Assembly: GCA_963678255.2 (NCBI GenBank)
Contig: CAXXTW010000001.1
Span: forward strand, 1,054,001 to 1,118,000
Source: G963678255 sp963678255
GTDB lineage: Bacteria; Cloacimonadota; Cloacimonadia; Cloacimonadales; WRIO01
DNA: 64,000 nt
Reading direction: 5' to 3'
Under the pieces are notes generated by a model. It made no database searches. It was not told the DNA's origin and was given only the letters and a program-made list of their open reading frames with translations. The position numbers and the translations under genes are program-made. This document shows positions 24,121 through 32,527 of the stretch, piece after piece (the stretch's first letter is position 1; each line of letters starts with the position of its first letter).

Positions 24121-24507
24121 ATGCAGTATTTTGACGCTGTAGGCAGAAGAAAAACATCTGTAGCAAGAGTTCGTTTAACACCAGGAACAGGTAAAAGAAT
24201 TATTAATACATTAGCCATGAAAAAATATCTGGCTCGTGAAATTCTTGAAATGGTCGTTGAACAACCCTTTGAATTAGTTAATCTTGGCGATAAATTTGAT
24301 TTAAAAGTCAATGTACAGGGTGGTGGATTATCCAGTCAGGCTGGTGCAATTCGTCACGGTATCTCACGCGCTTTATTAAAATATGACGAATCTTTAAGAC
24401 CTGTTCTAAAAGCAAAAGGTTTATTGACTCGTGATCCAAGAATGGTAGAAAGAAAAAAACCTGGTCGTCCAAAAGCAAGAAAGAGATTCCAATTCTCTAA
24501 ACGCTAA
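24121..24507 (+). CDS. rpsI: 30S ribosomal protein S9
   Basis: This 128-residue small-subunit protein has the N-terminal Ala-Val-Gly-Arg-Arg-Lys-Thr-Ser motif, the Gly-Gly-Gly-x3-Gln-Ala-Gly-Ala-x-Arg-x-Gly-Ile block and the basic C-terminal tail ending Phe-Ser-Lys-Arg that reaches the P-site tRNA. It uses TGGAGGTTATTG as leader. It is followed by a leader of about 100 bases before rpsB. Confidence 0.97.
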   Translation: MQYFDAVGRRKTSVARVRLTPGTGKRIINTLAMKKYLAREILEMVVEQPFELVNLGDKFDLKVNVQGGGLSSQAGAIRHGISRALLKYDESLRPVLKAKGLLTRDPRMVERKKPGRPKARKRFQFSKR

Positions 24508-24514
24508 AAAAATA

Positions 24515-24600
24515 TTACGACGGGATCGGAGTTGCGAGGCGGTGTTTCTTTTTTTGAAACTGAATCGTGTAGATCCTCCCGGCAATTTAACCGTAAAGGA
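24515..24600 (+). promoter_or_regulatory. Candidate structured leader of rpsB
   Basis: The 99-base gap between rpsI and rpsB is GC-richer than its surroundings and can fold. GTTTC-T7-GAAAC forms a small hairpin, and CGGGATCGGAG near the start can pair with GATCCTCCCG near the end. In E. coli S2 represses its own rpsB-tsf operon through a leader; a similar role here is inference. Confidence 0.4.
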
Positions 24601-24606
24601 GAAAAA

Positions 24607-25419
24607 ATGACAGTCGTTTCTATGAAACAATTATTGGAAGCCGGTGTACACTTTGGTCATCAGACTCATAAGTGGAACCCTAAAATGAAAAAATATATTT
24701 TTATTAAGAGAAATGGTATTCATATCATTGATTTAAAACAAACTGTTGATTCTATTAATGAAGCTTATCAATTTTTAAAAGATGTTGCCCAAAGAGGCGA
24801 ACAAATCCTTTTTGTTGGAACAAAAAAACAAGCTCAAGAAGCTGTTGAAAAAGCAGCCAAAGAAGCTGATGTAAGTTATGTAAATTTCCGTTGGTATGGC
24901 GGAATGCTGACAAACATGCAAACGATCAGAAAATCTGTTGAAAAAATGGAACATATTGAAAGTTTAATGAGTGATCCTGTTAGTTTTAGCAACTATACTA
25001 AACTTGAACAGATTAAAATGAAACGTGAACATGAAAAAATAATTCGCTCTCTCGGTGGTATAAGAAATTTAAATTGTGTACCAGGTGCCGTTTTCATCGT
25101 TGATACAATGAAAGAAGCTATTGCCGTTCATGAAGCTCGTAAACTTGGTATTCCGATTATTGGTATGGTTGATACAAATTGTGATCCTGATGTTGTTGAT
25201 TACGTAATTCCATCCAATGACGATGCAATTCGTGCCGTTGAATTAATTGCTCTGACTCTTGCAAATGCAGTTCATGAAGGCCGTCAGATTGCCGCTGAAG
25301 GTGCAGCCCCCGTTCAGGCTACTACTATCATGGAATCTGAAACTGATGAAACTGAAGATTTAATGGAGATCATAGATTCTGTTGAAAATATTGTAGAAGA
25401 TGATGATTCTTCTAAATAA
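24607..25419 (+). CDS. rpsB: 30S ribosomal protein S2
   Basis: This is a 270-residue protein. The Leu-Leu-Glu-Ala-Gly-Val-His-Phe-Gly-His start, the Phe-Val-Gly-Thr-Lys-Lys-Gln block, Arg-Trp-Tyr-Gly-Gly-Met-Leu-Thr-Asn and Asp-Thr-Asn-Cys-Asp-Pro are S2 signatures. The frame is open back to 24532, but AAAGGAG at 24595-24601 and protein homology support the ATG at 24607. The C-terminal 30 residues are acidic. A hairpin with a T tract separates it from tsf. Confidence 0.97.
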   Translation: MTVVSMKQLLEAGVHFGHQTHKWNPKMKKYIFIKRNGIHIIDLKQTVDSINEAYQFLKDVAQRGEQILFVGTKKQAQEAVEKAAKEADVSYVNFRWYGGMLTNMQTIRKSVEKMEHIESLMSDPVSFSNYTKLEQIKMKREHEKIIRSLGGIRNLNCVPGAVFIVDTMKEAIAVHEARKLGIPIIGMVDTNCDPDVVDYVIPSNDDAIRAVELIALTLANAVHEGRQIAAEGAAPVQATTIMESETDETEDLMEIIDSVENIVEDDDSSK

Positions 25420-25432
25420 TAAATAATTATTT

Positions 25433-25463
25433 GGGAGAGACTTTATCGTCTCTCCTTTTTTTT
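25433..25463 (+). terminator. Intrinsic terminator or attenuator between rpsB and tsf
   Basis: GGAGAGAC and GTCTCTCC (25434-25441 with 25448-25455) form an 8-bp perfect stem with a 6-base loop, followed by eight T residues. In mid-operon it would lower tsf-pyrH-frr expression relative to the ribosomal genes. Confidence 0.75.
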
Positions 25464-25492
25464 ACTTAAATAACTGTATCAAGGAGATTAAA

Positions 25493-26086
25493 ATGGATAT
25501 TACTGCTTCAATGGTTAAAGAATTAAGAGATAAAACCGGTGTTGCTATGATGGAATGTAAAAAAGCCCTTGTTGAATGCAATGGTGACTTAAATAAATCT
25601 AGTGACTGGTTAAGAGAAAGAGGAATTTCTAAAGCTGCATCAAAAGCTGAAAGAGAGACTAAAGAAGGTAGAATTTATTCCTATATTCATTCAAACAATC
25701 GAGTTGGATGTATTATTGAAATCAATTGTGAAACTGATTTTGTTGCCAGAACTGCTGACTTTGAAGAATTATGTAAAAATATTGCTATGCAGGTTGTTGC
25801 AAATAATCCTTTATCAATTAAACCTGAAGATATTGATCCTGCAATTCTTCAAAAAGAAAAAGAAGTTTATCGTGCTAAAGCTTTAAATGATGGTAAACCT
25901 GAAAAAATTATTGATAAAATTGTTGATGGCCAAGTTGAAAAATTCCTTAAAGATAATTGCTTACTTTTACAAGAATTTATCAAAGATTCTGATAAAACTG
26001 TTCAAAATATTATTAGTGAAACAATTACTAAAACTGGTGAAAACATTCAAGTTGCTCGTTTTGTAAGATTTTCTCTAGGTGAATAA
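25493..26086 (+). CDS. tsf: Elongation factor Ts
   Basis: The 197-residue guanine-nucleotide exchange factor for EF-Tu. The N-terminal UBA-like part carries the Glu-Leu-Arg-x-Lys-Thr-Gly-Val-Ala-Met-Met-Glu-Cys-Lys-Lys-Ala-Leu signature, and Glu-Ile-Asn-Cys-Glu-Thr-Asp-Phe-Val-Ala-Arg marks the core. It is the short form of about 200 residues found in many bacteria, without the longer C-terminal half of E. coli EF-Ts. AAGGAG lies before the ATG. pyrH begins two bases after its stop. Confidence 0.97.
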   Translation: MDITASMVKELRDKTGVAMMECKKALVECNGDLNKSSDWLRERGISKAASKAERETKEGRIYSYIHSNNRVGCIIEINCETDFVARTADFEELCKNIAMQVVANNPLSIKPEDIDPAILQKEKEVYRAKALNDGKPEKIIDKIVDGQVEKFLKDNCLLLQEFIKDSDKTVQNIISETITKTGENIQVARFVRFSLGE

Positions 26087-26087
26087 T

Positions 26088-26807
26088 ATGAGGGTATATC
26101 ATCCTGAAAAAGTTCATAAGATTATTTTTAAGATCAGTGGTGAATTCTTAGCAGGTGAAAAGGGTTTTGGATTTGATAATGATATTGTCAATCAGTTATG
26201 CGAAGAATTGATTGAAGTAAAAAAAATGGGATATAGTATTGGAATCGTATTAGGTGGTGGTAATTTTTTCCGTGGTGGACAACATCCAGAAATGGAACGG
26301 ACTGCAGCTGATAATGTCGGTATGATTGCAACACTTCAGAATGCAATTGTTATTACAGATGGTTTGAAAAGAAGAAATTATAATACTGAAATCTTTTCTG
26401 CTTTTTCTTGTAACAAAATGGCGAAATATTATACTTACCAAAGAGCTGAAATGGCTTTTCAGGAAGGAAAAATTTGTTTCTTTGCTGGTGGAACTGGCAA
26501 CCCATTTTTTACTACTGACACTGCTGCTGTTCTTAGAGCTATCGAACTGAATTGTGACCTAGTTCTGAAAGGTACAAAAGTTGATGGTATTTATACTTCT
26601 GATCCAAACAAAGATGTTAAGGCTCAATTTATTCCAGACTTAACATATTCTGAAGCATTAGATAAGGAATTGAATATTATGGATATGACAGCTTTTTCAT
26701 TAGCAAAAGATTATAATATCCCAATAAAAGTTTTTAATGTAACCGTTAAAGGAAATATTAAAAATAGTCTTTTAAGCAAAGAAATTGGTACTTTCGTACA
26801 TCCCTAA
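26088..26807 (+). CDS. pyrH: Uridylate kinase
   Basis: This is a 239-residue amino-acid-kinase-family enzyme that makes UDP from UMP with ATP. It has the Lys-Ile-Ser-Gly-Glu N-terminal motif, the Gly-Gly-Gly-Asn-Phe-Phe-Arg-Gly loop, Phe-Ala-Gly-Gly-Thr-Gly-Asn-Pro-Phe-Phe-Thr-Thr-Asp-Thr-Ala and the Lys-x-Thr-Lys-Val-Asp-Gly block. I prefer the ATG at 26088, with AGGTGA 5 bases upstream, to a GTG at 26079 that would overlap tsf. The tsf-pyrH-frr order is common in bacteria. Confidence 0.96.
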   Translation: MRVYHPEKVHKIIFKISGEFLAGEKGFGFDNDIVNQLCEELIEVKKMGYSIGIVLGGGNFFRGGQHPEMERTAADNVGMIATLQNAIVITDGLKRRNYNTEIFSAFSCNKMAKYYTYQRAEMAFQEGKICFFAGGTGNPFFTTDTAAVLRAIELNCDLVLKGTKVDGIYTSDPNKDVKAQFIPDLTYSEALDKELNIMDMTAFSLAKDYNIPIKVFNVTVKGNIKNSLLSKEIGTFVHP

Positions 26808-26818
26808 AGGAGACTAAA

Positions 26819-27373
26819 ATGGATGAACTGTTAAAACAACTTCAAGAAAAAATGAATAAAACATTTGATTCATTGGTACACCAATATACAAAAACTCGTA
26901 CAGGTCGTGCAACTGCCTCGATTCTTGACGATATCAAGGTGAACTACTATGGTACGCCAACCCCAATTAAACAGCTTGGCAATGTTAACATTCCTGAGCC
27001 CAGAATGATTATTCTTCAACCTTGGGATAAAACAACGCTTAGTGAAATCGAAAAAGCAATTTATGCTGCAAATTTAGGAATTACTCCGGAAAATGATGGC
27101 AATGTTATTCGTTTACCCTTTCCTTCTTTAACTGAAGATAAAAGAAAGGATATTGTTAAAGGGGTAAAAAAACAAGCTGAAGATGCAAAAATTGCAGCTC
27201 GAAATGTTCGCCGTGAGATTAATGAAACTGCAAAAAAAATGAAAAAAACTAGTGAAATAACTGAAGATCAGGAAAAAAAAGTACTTGATGATATTCAAAA
27301 AACAACAGATAAATGGATTGAAAAAATCGATGAAATAGCAAAAAATAAAGAGAAAGAAATAATGGATATCTAA
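26819..27373 (+). CDS. frr: Ribosome recycling factor
   Basis: The 184-residue factor splits post-termination ribosomes with EF-G. The three-helix body shows the Thr-Arg-Thr-Gly-Arg-Ala motif, the Tyr-Tyr-Gly-x-Pro-Thr-Pro block and the Arg-Leu-Pro-Phe-Pro-x-Leu-Thr-Glu segment; the C-terminal helix is Lys/Glu-rich. AAAGGAG precedes the ATG. It closes the operon, which ends at a strong terminator. Confidence 0.97.
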   Translation: MDELLKQLQEKMNKTFDSLVHQYTKTRTGRATASILDDIKVNYYGTPTPIKQLGNVNIPEPRMIILQPWDKTTLSEIEKAIYAANLGITPENDGNVIRLPFPSLTEDKRKDIVKGVKKQAEDAKIAARNVRREINETAKKMKKTSEITEDQEKKVLDDIQKTTDKWIEKIDEIAKNKEKEIMDI

Positions 27374-27413
27374 TCAGTTGATAAACAATCATATATGCAA
27401 TTGTATTAAAGAG

Positions 27414-27448
27414 AATGCAGATTTTTTTTAGAAATCTGCATTTTTTTT
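27414..27448 (+). terminator. Intrinsic terminator of the rplM-frr operon
   Basis: An 11-bp perfect stem, AATGCAGATTT with AAATCTGCATT (27414-27424 with 27432-27442), is followed by six more T residues. Confidence 0.88.
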
Positions 27449-27504
27449 GACACATTTTCAATTTTTGGAGTTCTATTATATAGAAGGGTGTTTGTAGGTG
27501 CTTA

Positions 27505-28107
27505 ATGAATTTTGAAGCGAATGATTCAGATTTAGATCTGGAAGATGAAAAAAAACTTGTTCTTAGTATTCCTAAGGACAATCAAGCTTTTGAAATTGTA
27601 TATGAGAAGTATATGCCATTAATTTATAATTATGTCTATTATCGGGTAAAAAAAAGAGAAATCGCAGAAGATATTGTTTCTCTTGTATTCTATAAGGCAT
27701 TAAGTAAGATTTATCTTTTTCGATTTCGAAAACTTCCTTTTTCTTCCTGGCTTTACAGAATTGCTCATAATGAAGTATGTAATTATCATAAAAGAAAGAA
27801 TAAATTAGAGAAAATATCTACTTATATCGATGAACTTCAAGAATCAAATGAGGAGCAAACTATAGAGGTAATTCAAAAACCTATTAGCTATGATCTAATT
27901 TTACCCTATCTTGAACAATTATCTTATGAAGATAAAGATATATTAATGTTACGCTTTTTTGAAAAAAAAAAATTTAGTGAAATTGCAGAAATACTTGGGA
28001 AAAAAGAAAGTACTTTAAGGACTCACTTAGGCAGAATCCTTAAAAGATTAAAAAAAATAATTCCGAAGGAGGTGTTAGATGATTCGGATCAACAGATTGT
28101 TGTATAA
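27505..28107 (+). CDS. ECF-type RNA polymerase sigma factor
   Basis: This is a 200-residue alternative sigma factor. Region 2 spans about 30-100: Tyr-Asn-Tyr-Val-Tyr-Tyr-Arg-Val, the Ala-Glu-Asp-Ile-Val segment, then Phe-Ser-Ser-Trp-Leu-Tyr-Arg-Ile-Ala-His-Asn for promoter melting. Region 4 covers about 130-190, with a helix-turn-helix around Phe-Ser-Glu-Ile-Ala-Glu-Ile-Leu-Gly-Lys-Lys-Glu-Ser-Thr. A TAGGTG site lies just upstream of the ATG. The next two genes, a one-TM protein and a PDZ protein, are packed behind it and are probably its regulator and output or sensor. The target promoters are unknown. Confidence 0.9.
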   Translation: MNFEANDSDLDLEDEKKLVLSIPKDNQAFEIVYEKYMPLIYNYVYYRVKKREIAEDIVSLVFYKALSKIYLFRFRKLPFSSWLYRIAHNEVCNYHKRKNKLEKISTYIDELQESNEEQTIEVIQKPISYDLILPYLEQLSYEDKDILMLRFFEKKKFSEIAEILGKKESTLRTHLGRILKRLKKIIPKEVLDDSDQQIVV

Positions 28108-28528
28108 TATGAAGGCACCAAATTACGATCCAGGTCCTTTTAAAACCCGTTTAAAATATGAGTTGATGAATCAATTATATCATCAGAGAAAAAACTGGTT
28201 CTTGCCAATTTTTGCAACTTCTATGCTAACTGTTTTTGCTATTATGACTACAATCATGATTATAAAACCTGAAACAGCTTTTAAAGCTCATCAATTTGCA
28301 TTTAACAATGATAAAAAACTTGATTATTTATTGATGAATAATCAAAATACAAATATGGATGATTATCAGTCTCAACTAAGACCTGTTGTAAATAACAACA
28401 ATTCTGCTTTCTCTATGATGGAAGATGATAAATCATATATCATTCATAAATTAAAAGATGATTCTGATAGAACAATAATATTAATTAGTGAAGTAAAGAA
28501 AAAGGTTCAACCAAAGATTTTGTACTAA
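28079..28528 (+). CDS. Single-pass membrane protein, candidate anti-sigma factor
   Basis: This is a 149-residue protein with one hydrophobic segment at about 42-62, a basic N-terminal cytosolic part of about 40 residues and a C-terminal outer part. I recognise no known zinc-binding anti-sigma motif. It overlaps the sigma gene by 29 bases, and a strong AAGGAGGTG at 28066-28074 inside that gene fixes the start. Position and topology fit an anti-sigma factor that holds the sigma factor at the membrane, but this is inference from context. Confidence 0.6.
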   Translation: MIRINRLLYNMKAPNYDPGPFKTRLKYELMNQLYHQRKNWFLPIFATSMLTVFAIMTTIMIIKPETAFKAHQFAFNNDKKLDYLLMNNQNTNMDDYQSQLRPVVNNNNSAFSMMEDDKSYIIHKLKDDSDRTIILISEVKKKVQPKILY

Positions 28529-28530
28529 AT

Positions 28531-29403
28531 ATGAAAAATTTAAAAATTATTATCATGTATCTGGTTTTCAGTGTATCTAGCATAATTTTTGCTCAAAGTG
28601 CTTACCTTGGAATATATGTGTCTGAATTACTGGAAAAAGATTTACACTCAAATAATCTCGTCGGTGGCATTAAAGTAGATTCGGTTTTATCAGATTCTCC
28701 TGCTAAGAAAAATGGGTTAAGAAAAAATGCAATTATTTATCAACTTAACCAATTACCAATTAATAATGAAAATGATTTCCAAAAGGCAATTTCTAATTGC
28801 AAAGCTCACCAAATTATTTTAATTTATGCTCTTTTTAATAACCAAAAAAAAGTTTATAAAATCAAGCTAGGTAGTAGAGATAACTTGTATAAAGAATTAT
28901 ATCTGTATAATTATATCCAGAACCCATGGCTTTTTATTGGAATTGATATTGAACCTCTCAATAAACAGTTAGCTAAATACTTCAGCGTTACTTCTGGTGT
29001 TTTAGTTACAAATATAAGAGATCATTCAATAGCCAAACAAAATGGTTTTTATGTCGGAGATGTCATTATCGCAATAAATAATTATCCTATTAATTCCGAA
29101 AATGATCTGACAAGACAACTGGCTTTTGGATTAGAAAAACAACCGATTTTAGTTAATATTATCCGGAAAAAACAACCAATTTTGTTAAAACTTGATTTGA
29201 CAAATAAAAAGAAAAAATCTTCCAATAATAATGAAGATATATATATAATTGGACCTGATGTTTATGATAATGAGCTATATCGTTATTCTAAAGAACAGGT
29301 AAATCAGATTTTAAAGAAATCGAATACCGAAATCGAAAATGAAATAGAACGATTAGAAAATGGTATTGAAGTCTTAAAACAAAAAATCAGGTCATCGCCA
29401 TAA
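28531..29403 (+). CDS. Exported protein with two PDZ domains
   Basis: This is a 290-residue protein with a signal peptide (about 1-22, ending Ile-Phe-Ala-Gln-Ser). Two PDZ-like domains follow, about 40-115 and 135-220. Each has the Ser-Pro-Ala-x-x-Asn-Gly-Leu or Ser-Ile-Ala-x-x-Asn-Gly-Phe turn typical of HtrA/DegS PDZ modules. No protease domain is attached. A charged coiled-coil-like tail ends the protein (about 255-288). It follows the candidate anti-sigma gene after 2 bases. A substrate-sensing role in an envelope stress circuit is plausible but unproven. Confidence 0.72.
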   Translation: MKNLKIIIMYLVFSVSSIIFAQSAYLGIYVSELLEKDLHSNNLVGGIKVDSVLSDSPAKKNGLRKNAIIYQLNQLPINNENDFQKAISNCKAHQIILIYALFNNQKKVYKIKLGSRDNLYKELYLYNYIQNPWLFIGIDIEPLNKQLAKYFSVTSGVLVTNIRDHSIAKQNGFYVGDVIIAINNYPINSENDLTRQLAFGLEKQPILVNIIRKKQPILLKLDLTNKKKKSSNNNEDIYIIGPDVYDNELYRYSKEQVNQILKKSNTEIENEIERLENGIEVLKQKIRSSP

Positions 29404-29477
29404 TATTTTAATTTTGCTGGACATTAATCTTTCTTTTTTCACAGTGGAATCAAAATCTGTAGATTAAAGGAGAGGTT

Positions 29478-30296
29478 ATGTTATCAGCAGATTCTCTTTT
29501 CGAAAAATTGTTAAATTGTGAGACTTTTTTCCTTATTAGTGGTCCTTGTGTTGTGGAAGATCAAACAATGATGCTAAAAGAAGCTGAATTCTTGAAAAAC
29601 GAAACTTTCAAACGGAATATCCCGTTTATTTTTAAATCTTCTTATGAAAAATCAAATAGAACAAACTTTCATTCGTTTTCAGGCCCAGGAATAGATAAGG
29701 GTCTTAGAATTTTAGAAAGAATAAAAAAAGAATTCGATATCCCAATAATTACTGATATACATGAAACTACAGAAGTTAATGCTGTTGCTGAAGTTGCTGA
29801 TGTATTACAAATTCCAGCATTTTTATGTCGACAAACTTGGCTAATATCTGCTGCTGCTAAAACAAATAAAATTGTAAATATTAAAAAAGGACAGTTTTTA
29901 GCACCTGAAGATATGTGGCAACAAGCTCAGAAAGTTACTGTTCATGATAATTATAAAGTGATTTTAACCGAAAGAGGAAGCAGTTTTGGATATCATAATT
30001 TAATTGTTGATTTTCGAAGCTTTGGCATGATGAAAACAATGAACTTCCCTGTTGTTTATGATGTGACACATAGTATGCAAAGACCATCTCTAGCTCAAAC
30101 TACTGGTGGGACTCCTGAATTTGCCCCAATGTTAGCACAAGCCGCTATAGCAACAGGAATGGTTGATGGATTGTTTATCGAAACTCACCCTAATCCCATG
30201 GAAGCTCTCAGTGATGCAAATACTCAATTACCACTTCAATCTCTTCCAGAATTGCTTGATCGTTGTATTAGAATTAAAGAATCTTTGAAGATCTAG
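29478..30296 (+). CDS. kdsA: 3-deoxy-8-phosphooctulonate synthase (Kdo-8-P synthase)
   Basis: This is a 272-residue enzyme that condenses arabinose-5-phosphate and phosphoenolpyruvate to Kdo-8-phosphate for lipid A-core. The Gly-Pro-Cys motif at 22-24 carries the cysteine (Cys24) found in the metal-dependent class; E. coli KdsA has Asn at this place. Ser-Tyr-Glu-Lys-Ser-Asn-Arg-Thr and Thr-Asp-Ile-His-Glu are the substrate and metal segments, and Phe-Ile-Glu-Thr-His-Pro-Asn-Pro is the late metal site. AAAGGAGAGG precedes the ATG. It leads a four-gene LPS block. Confidence 0.94.
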   Translation: MLSADSLFEKLLNCETFFLISGPCVVEDQTMMLKEAEFLKNETFKRNIPFIFKSSYEKSNRTNFHSFSGPGIDKGLRILERIKKEFDIPIITDIHETTEVNAVAEVADVLQIPAFLCRQTWLISAAAKTNKIVNIKKGQFLAPEDMWQQAQKVTVHDNYKVILTERGSSFGYHNLIVDFRSFGMMKTMNFPVVYDVTHSMQRPSLAQTTGGTPEFAPMLAQAAIATGMVDGLFIETHPNPMEALSDANTQLPLQSLPELLDRCIRIKESLKI

Positions 30297-30304
30297 GAAA
30301 TTTT

Positions 30305-30829
30305 ATGAAGGATTTAAAAAAAATAAAATTGATAATATTAGATTGTGATGGTGTTTTAACTGATGGTAAAATAATCTATGACAATCATAGAGTAGAATCT
30401 AAAAATTTTTCCACTCATGATGGGCTTGGGGCTAAAATTCTTTCTTATTCTGATATTAAGCTTTCTGTTGTAACTGGGAGATCTTCCAAAGTTGTTGCTC
30501 AACGTTGTAAAGATTTAAATATCAGCTTGTTATACCAAAATATTCAAAATAAAAAAGAAACAATCAAACAAATTCTTACAAAATTGGATTTAAAATGGGA
30601 TCAGGTTGCTTATATGGGAGATGACTGGAATGATTGGCCTGCTATGGAATTAGCCTACTTTAAAACATGTCCTCAAAATGCTATTGATGATATTAAAGCT
30701 AGAGTCGATTTTGTAACATCTCGCTCCGGTGGTGATGGAGCTGTAAGAGAATTAATTGATAAAATACTAAAAGAACAGGGAATTTATGAAGAAACAGTTC
30801 AAGCTTTTCTTAATAATCTTAGCATTTAG
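30305..30829 (+). CDS. kdsC: Kdo-8-phosphate phosphatase (HAD family)
   Basis: This is a 174-residue HAD hydrolase that releases Kdo from Kdo-8-phosphate, the step after KdsA. The nucleophile motif Asp13-Cys-Asp15-Gly-Val-Leu-Thr-Asp-Gly is intact, Val-Thr-Gly-Arg-Ser is motif II, and Gly-Asp-Asp-Trp-Asn-Asp is motif III. The short cap-less form is usual for KdsC. The gene overlaps lptC by 44 bases. Confidence 0.92.
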   Translation: MKDLKKIKLIILDCDGVLTDGKIIYDNHRVESKNFSTHDGLGAKILSYSDIKLSVVTGRSSKVVAQRCKDLNISLLYQNIQNKKETIKQILTKLDLKWDQVAYMGDDWNDWPAMELAYFKTCPQNAIDDIKARVDFVTSRSGGDGAVRELIDKILKEQGIYEETVQAFLNNLSI

Positions 30830-31328
30830 TCTTCTATGTTTTAGTGGGTGCTTGTTTACTGATAAAAGTGAACACATAAAGCGAACAAATCCAAAACCCA
30901 CAGAAGAAATAGATTCTGTGATAGTTTTATCTAGTAACGGAATTTTGCCTGATTGGAAAATTATTGCTAAAAAAGTAGATAGATTTCCTGAAAAAAGAAC
31001 TTGGATAGGTTATCAGGTGCATTTTGAAACCCTTAATAATAATGAAAAATCTATCATTATCTGTGATATTGCTGAAATTGATGAGCTTTCTAACATTTTA
31101 AAAGGTAAAGGACACGTTGTTCTCACATCACCAAAAGGGTTATTAAAAACGGAATTAATAATTTATAACCGTTTTACAAATGCGATTGATGCTCCAGGTT
31201 ATGTTTATCTTAAACGGGGGAGTAATATAATGGAAGGTTATGGATTAGTCACAAACGTAGGTTTTGATTTTATTAATCTTAAACAGGTAACAGGTCATGG
31301 ATCTCCAAAAAAAGAAGATTTTAATTAG
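30786..31328 (+). CDS. lptC: LptC-like lipoprotein of LPS export
   Basis: This is a 180-residue lipoprotein with a lipobox ending at Cys22 (Phe-Ser-Gly-Cys). The mature domain is beta-rich and fits the LptC/LptA jelly-roll family: alternating strands such as Gly-Lys-Gly-His-Val-Val-Leu and Gly-Tyr-Gly-Leu-Val-Thr. It would pass LPS from the inner-membrane transporter to LptA. E. coli LptC is anchored by a TM helix instead of a lipid. It lies between kdsC and the lptA-like gene with overlaps on both sides, which supports the call. Sequence similarity to LptC is weak by eye. Confidence 0.7.
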   Translation: MKKQFKLFLIILAFSLLCFSGCLFTDKSEHIKRTNPKPTEEIDSVIVLSSNGILPDWKIIAKKVDRFPEKRTWIGYQVHFETLNNNEKSIIICDIAEIDELSNILKGKGHVVLTSPKGLLKTELIIYNRFTNAIDAPGYVYLKRGSNIMEGYGLVTNVGFDFINLKQVTGHGSPKKEDFN

Positions 31329-32406
31329 TCTATTCTTGGTTTTCTTTTGTTCTTTATACGCTCAAGGAAATCAAGATCTTAGGCCTTATAGATTAATAAA
31401 TTCAGATGATTTACAAATGGTAAAAAATTTTAATGAATATGTTACGAAACTTAAAGGTAATGTTCAATTTTTTTATGGGAAAACTCAATTTAAATGTGAT
31501 GAAGCTGAGATCTTTGAAGATCAACAAGTTGCAATTTTAAAAGGAAATGTCAGAATTAAAGATGATTCTTTAACTTTTTATTCTAATCAGGCTGAATATT
31601 ACAAATTAACTGATTACTTGAAAGCAACTGGAAAAGTAAAAGTCAGAGAAGATCATTTTGATAAAACATATAGAGAGTTTGAAGCAAACCAAATTGAATT
31701 CTATCGGCAAAAAGGTGATATGTTTGCTAATCAAAATGTTACTATGTTTGATAAAAAAGAGGATCTTCATGGTAAATGTGGGTATGCTACTTATAACAAC
31801 AAAACTGGTTATGGTTATCTTATCCGAAATCCAATTTTATGGAAAAAAAGCGACGTGGACTCTTTAACTATCTCAGCAGAGAAAATCGAGTATTTTAATG
31901 AATCTCAGAAAGTGATTGCTTCATTTAATGTAATTACAAAAAATAAAGATATGAATACTAAAAGCGATTTTTTAATCTATTATGGTGATAATGAAAAGGC
32001 CGTTTATTTTGGGAAACCTCAAATCTTTACTGATTTTGGTGATGCTAATGCTGAAAATATAACGATCTATTTAAAGAATAAAAAAATCAACCGAGCTGAA
32101 TTGCAGGATTCATGTTATGTAATCTATGCTTTGGAAAAAGGAAAAAAGAAAGAAAATTGGATTAGAAGTAAAACAATGTTTGTTTATTGGGAAAATGAAA
32201 CAATAAAGAATTTTATTGCAGAAGAAAATGTAAAATCCTATTTTCAACAAGAAAAAAAGAAAAATCAAGAAGCTATGGATAATTACTCTACTTCAAAAAA
32301 AATATCAGTTTCTTTTGATGAAGAACAGAAGATTAAAAATATCCAACTTGTCTCTGAATCTAGTGGAAAATATCACTTTCAGAGAAAAAAAGAATCAAAG
32401 AAGTAA
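31297..32406 (+). CDS. lptA: LptA/OstA-like periplasmic LPS transport protein
   Basis: This is a 369-residue exported protein with a signal peptide (about 1-22, ending Leu-Tyr-Ala-Gln). The N-terminal part shows the OstA pattern: Leu-Lys-Gly-Asn-Val-Gln-Phe, Cys-Asp-Glu-Ala-Glu, and Leu-Lys-Gly-Asn-Val-Arg-Ile, repeated as beta strands to about 310. It is about twice the length of E. coli LptA, as in several FCB-type OstA proteins, so it may span more of the periplasm or resemble the N-terminal part of LptD. The C-terminus is Lys/Gln-rich. The start overlaps lptC by 32 bases. Confidence 0.8.
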   Translation: MDLQKKKILISLFLVFFCSLYAQGNQDLRPYRLINSDDLQMVKNFNEYVTKLKGNVQFFYGKTQFKCDEAEIFEDQQVAILKGNVRIKDDSLTFYSNQAEYYKLTDYLKATGKVKVREDHFDKTYREFEANQIEFYRQKGDMFANQNVTMFDKKEDLHGKCGYATYNNKTGYGYLIRNPILWKKSDVDSLTISAEKIEYFNESQKVIASFNVITKNKDMNTKSDFLIYYGDNEKAVYFGKPQIFTDFGDANAENITIYLKNKKINRAELQDSCYVIYALEKGKKKENWIRSKTMFVYWENETIKNFIAEENVKSYFQQEKKKNQEAMDNYSTSKKISVSFDEEQKIKNIQLVSESSGKYHFQRKKESKK

Positions 32407-32527
32407 GTTATTTGTTATAAATAAGATTTGATAACTTATTTTATTGTAAAATCATAAGAAAAGGCTATTTTTTTATTGACTAAATTAAAATAGCAAATTA
32501 TTTTTAAACTCTTATAAGGAGGAGATT

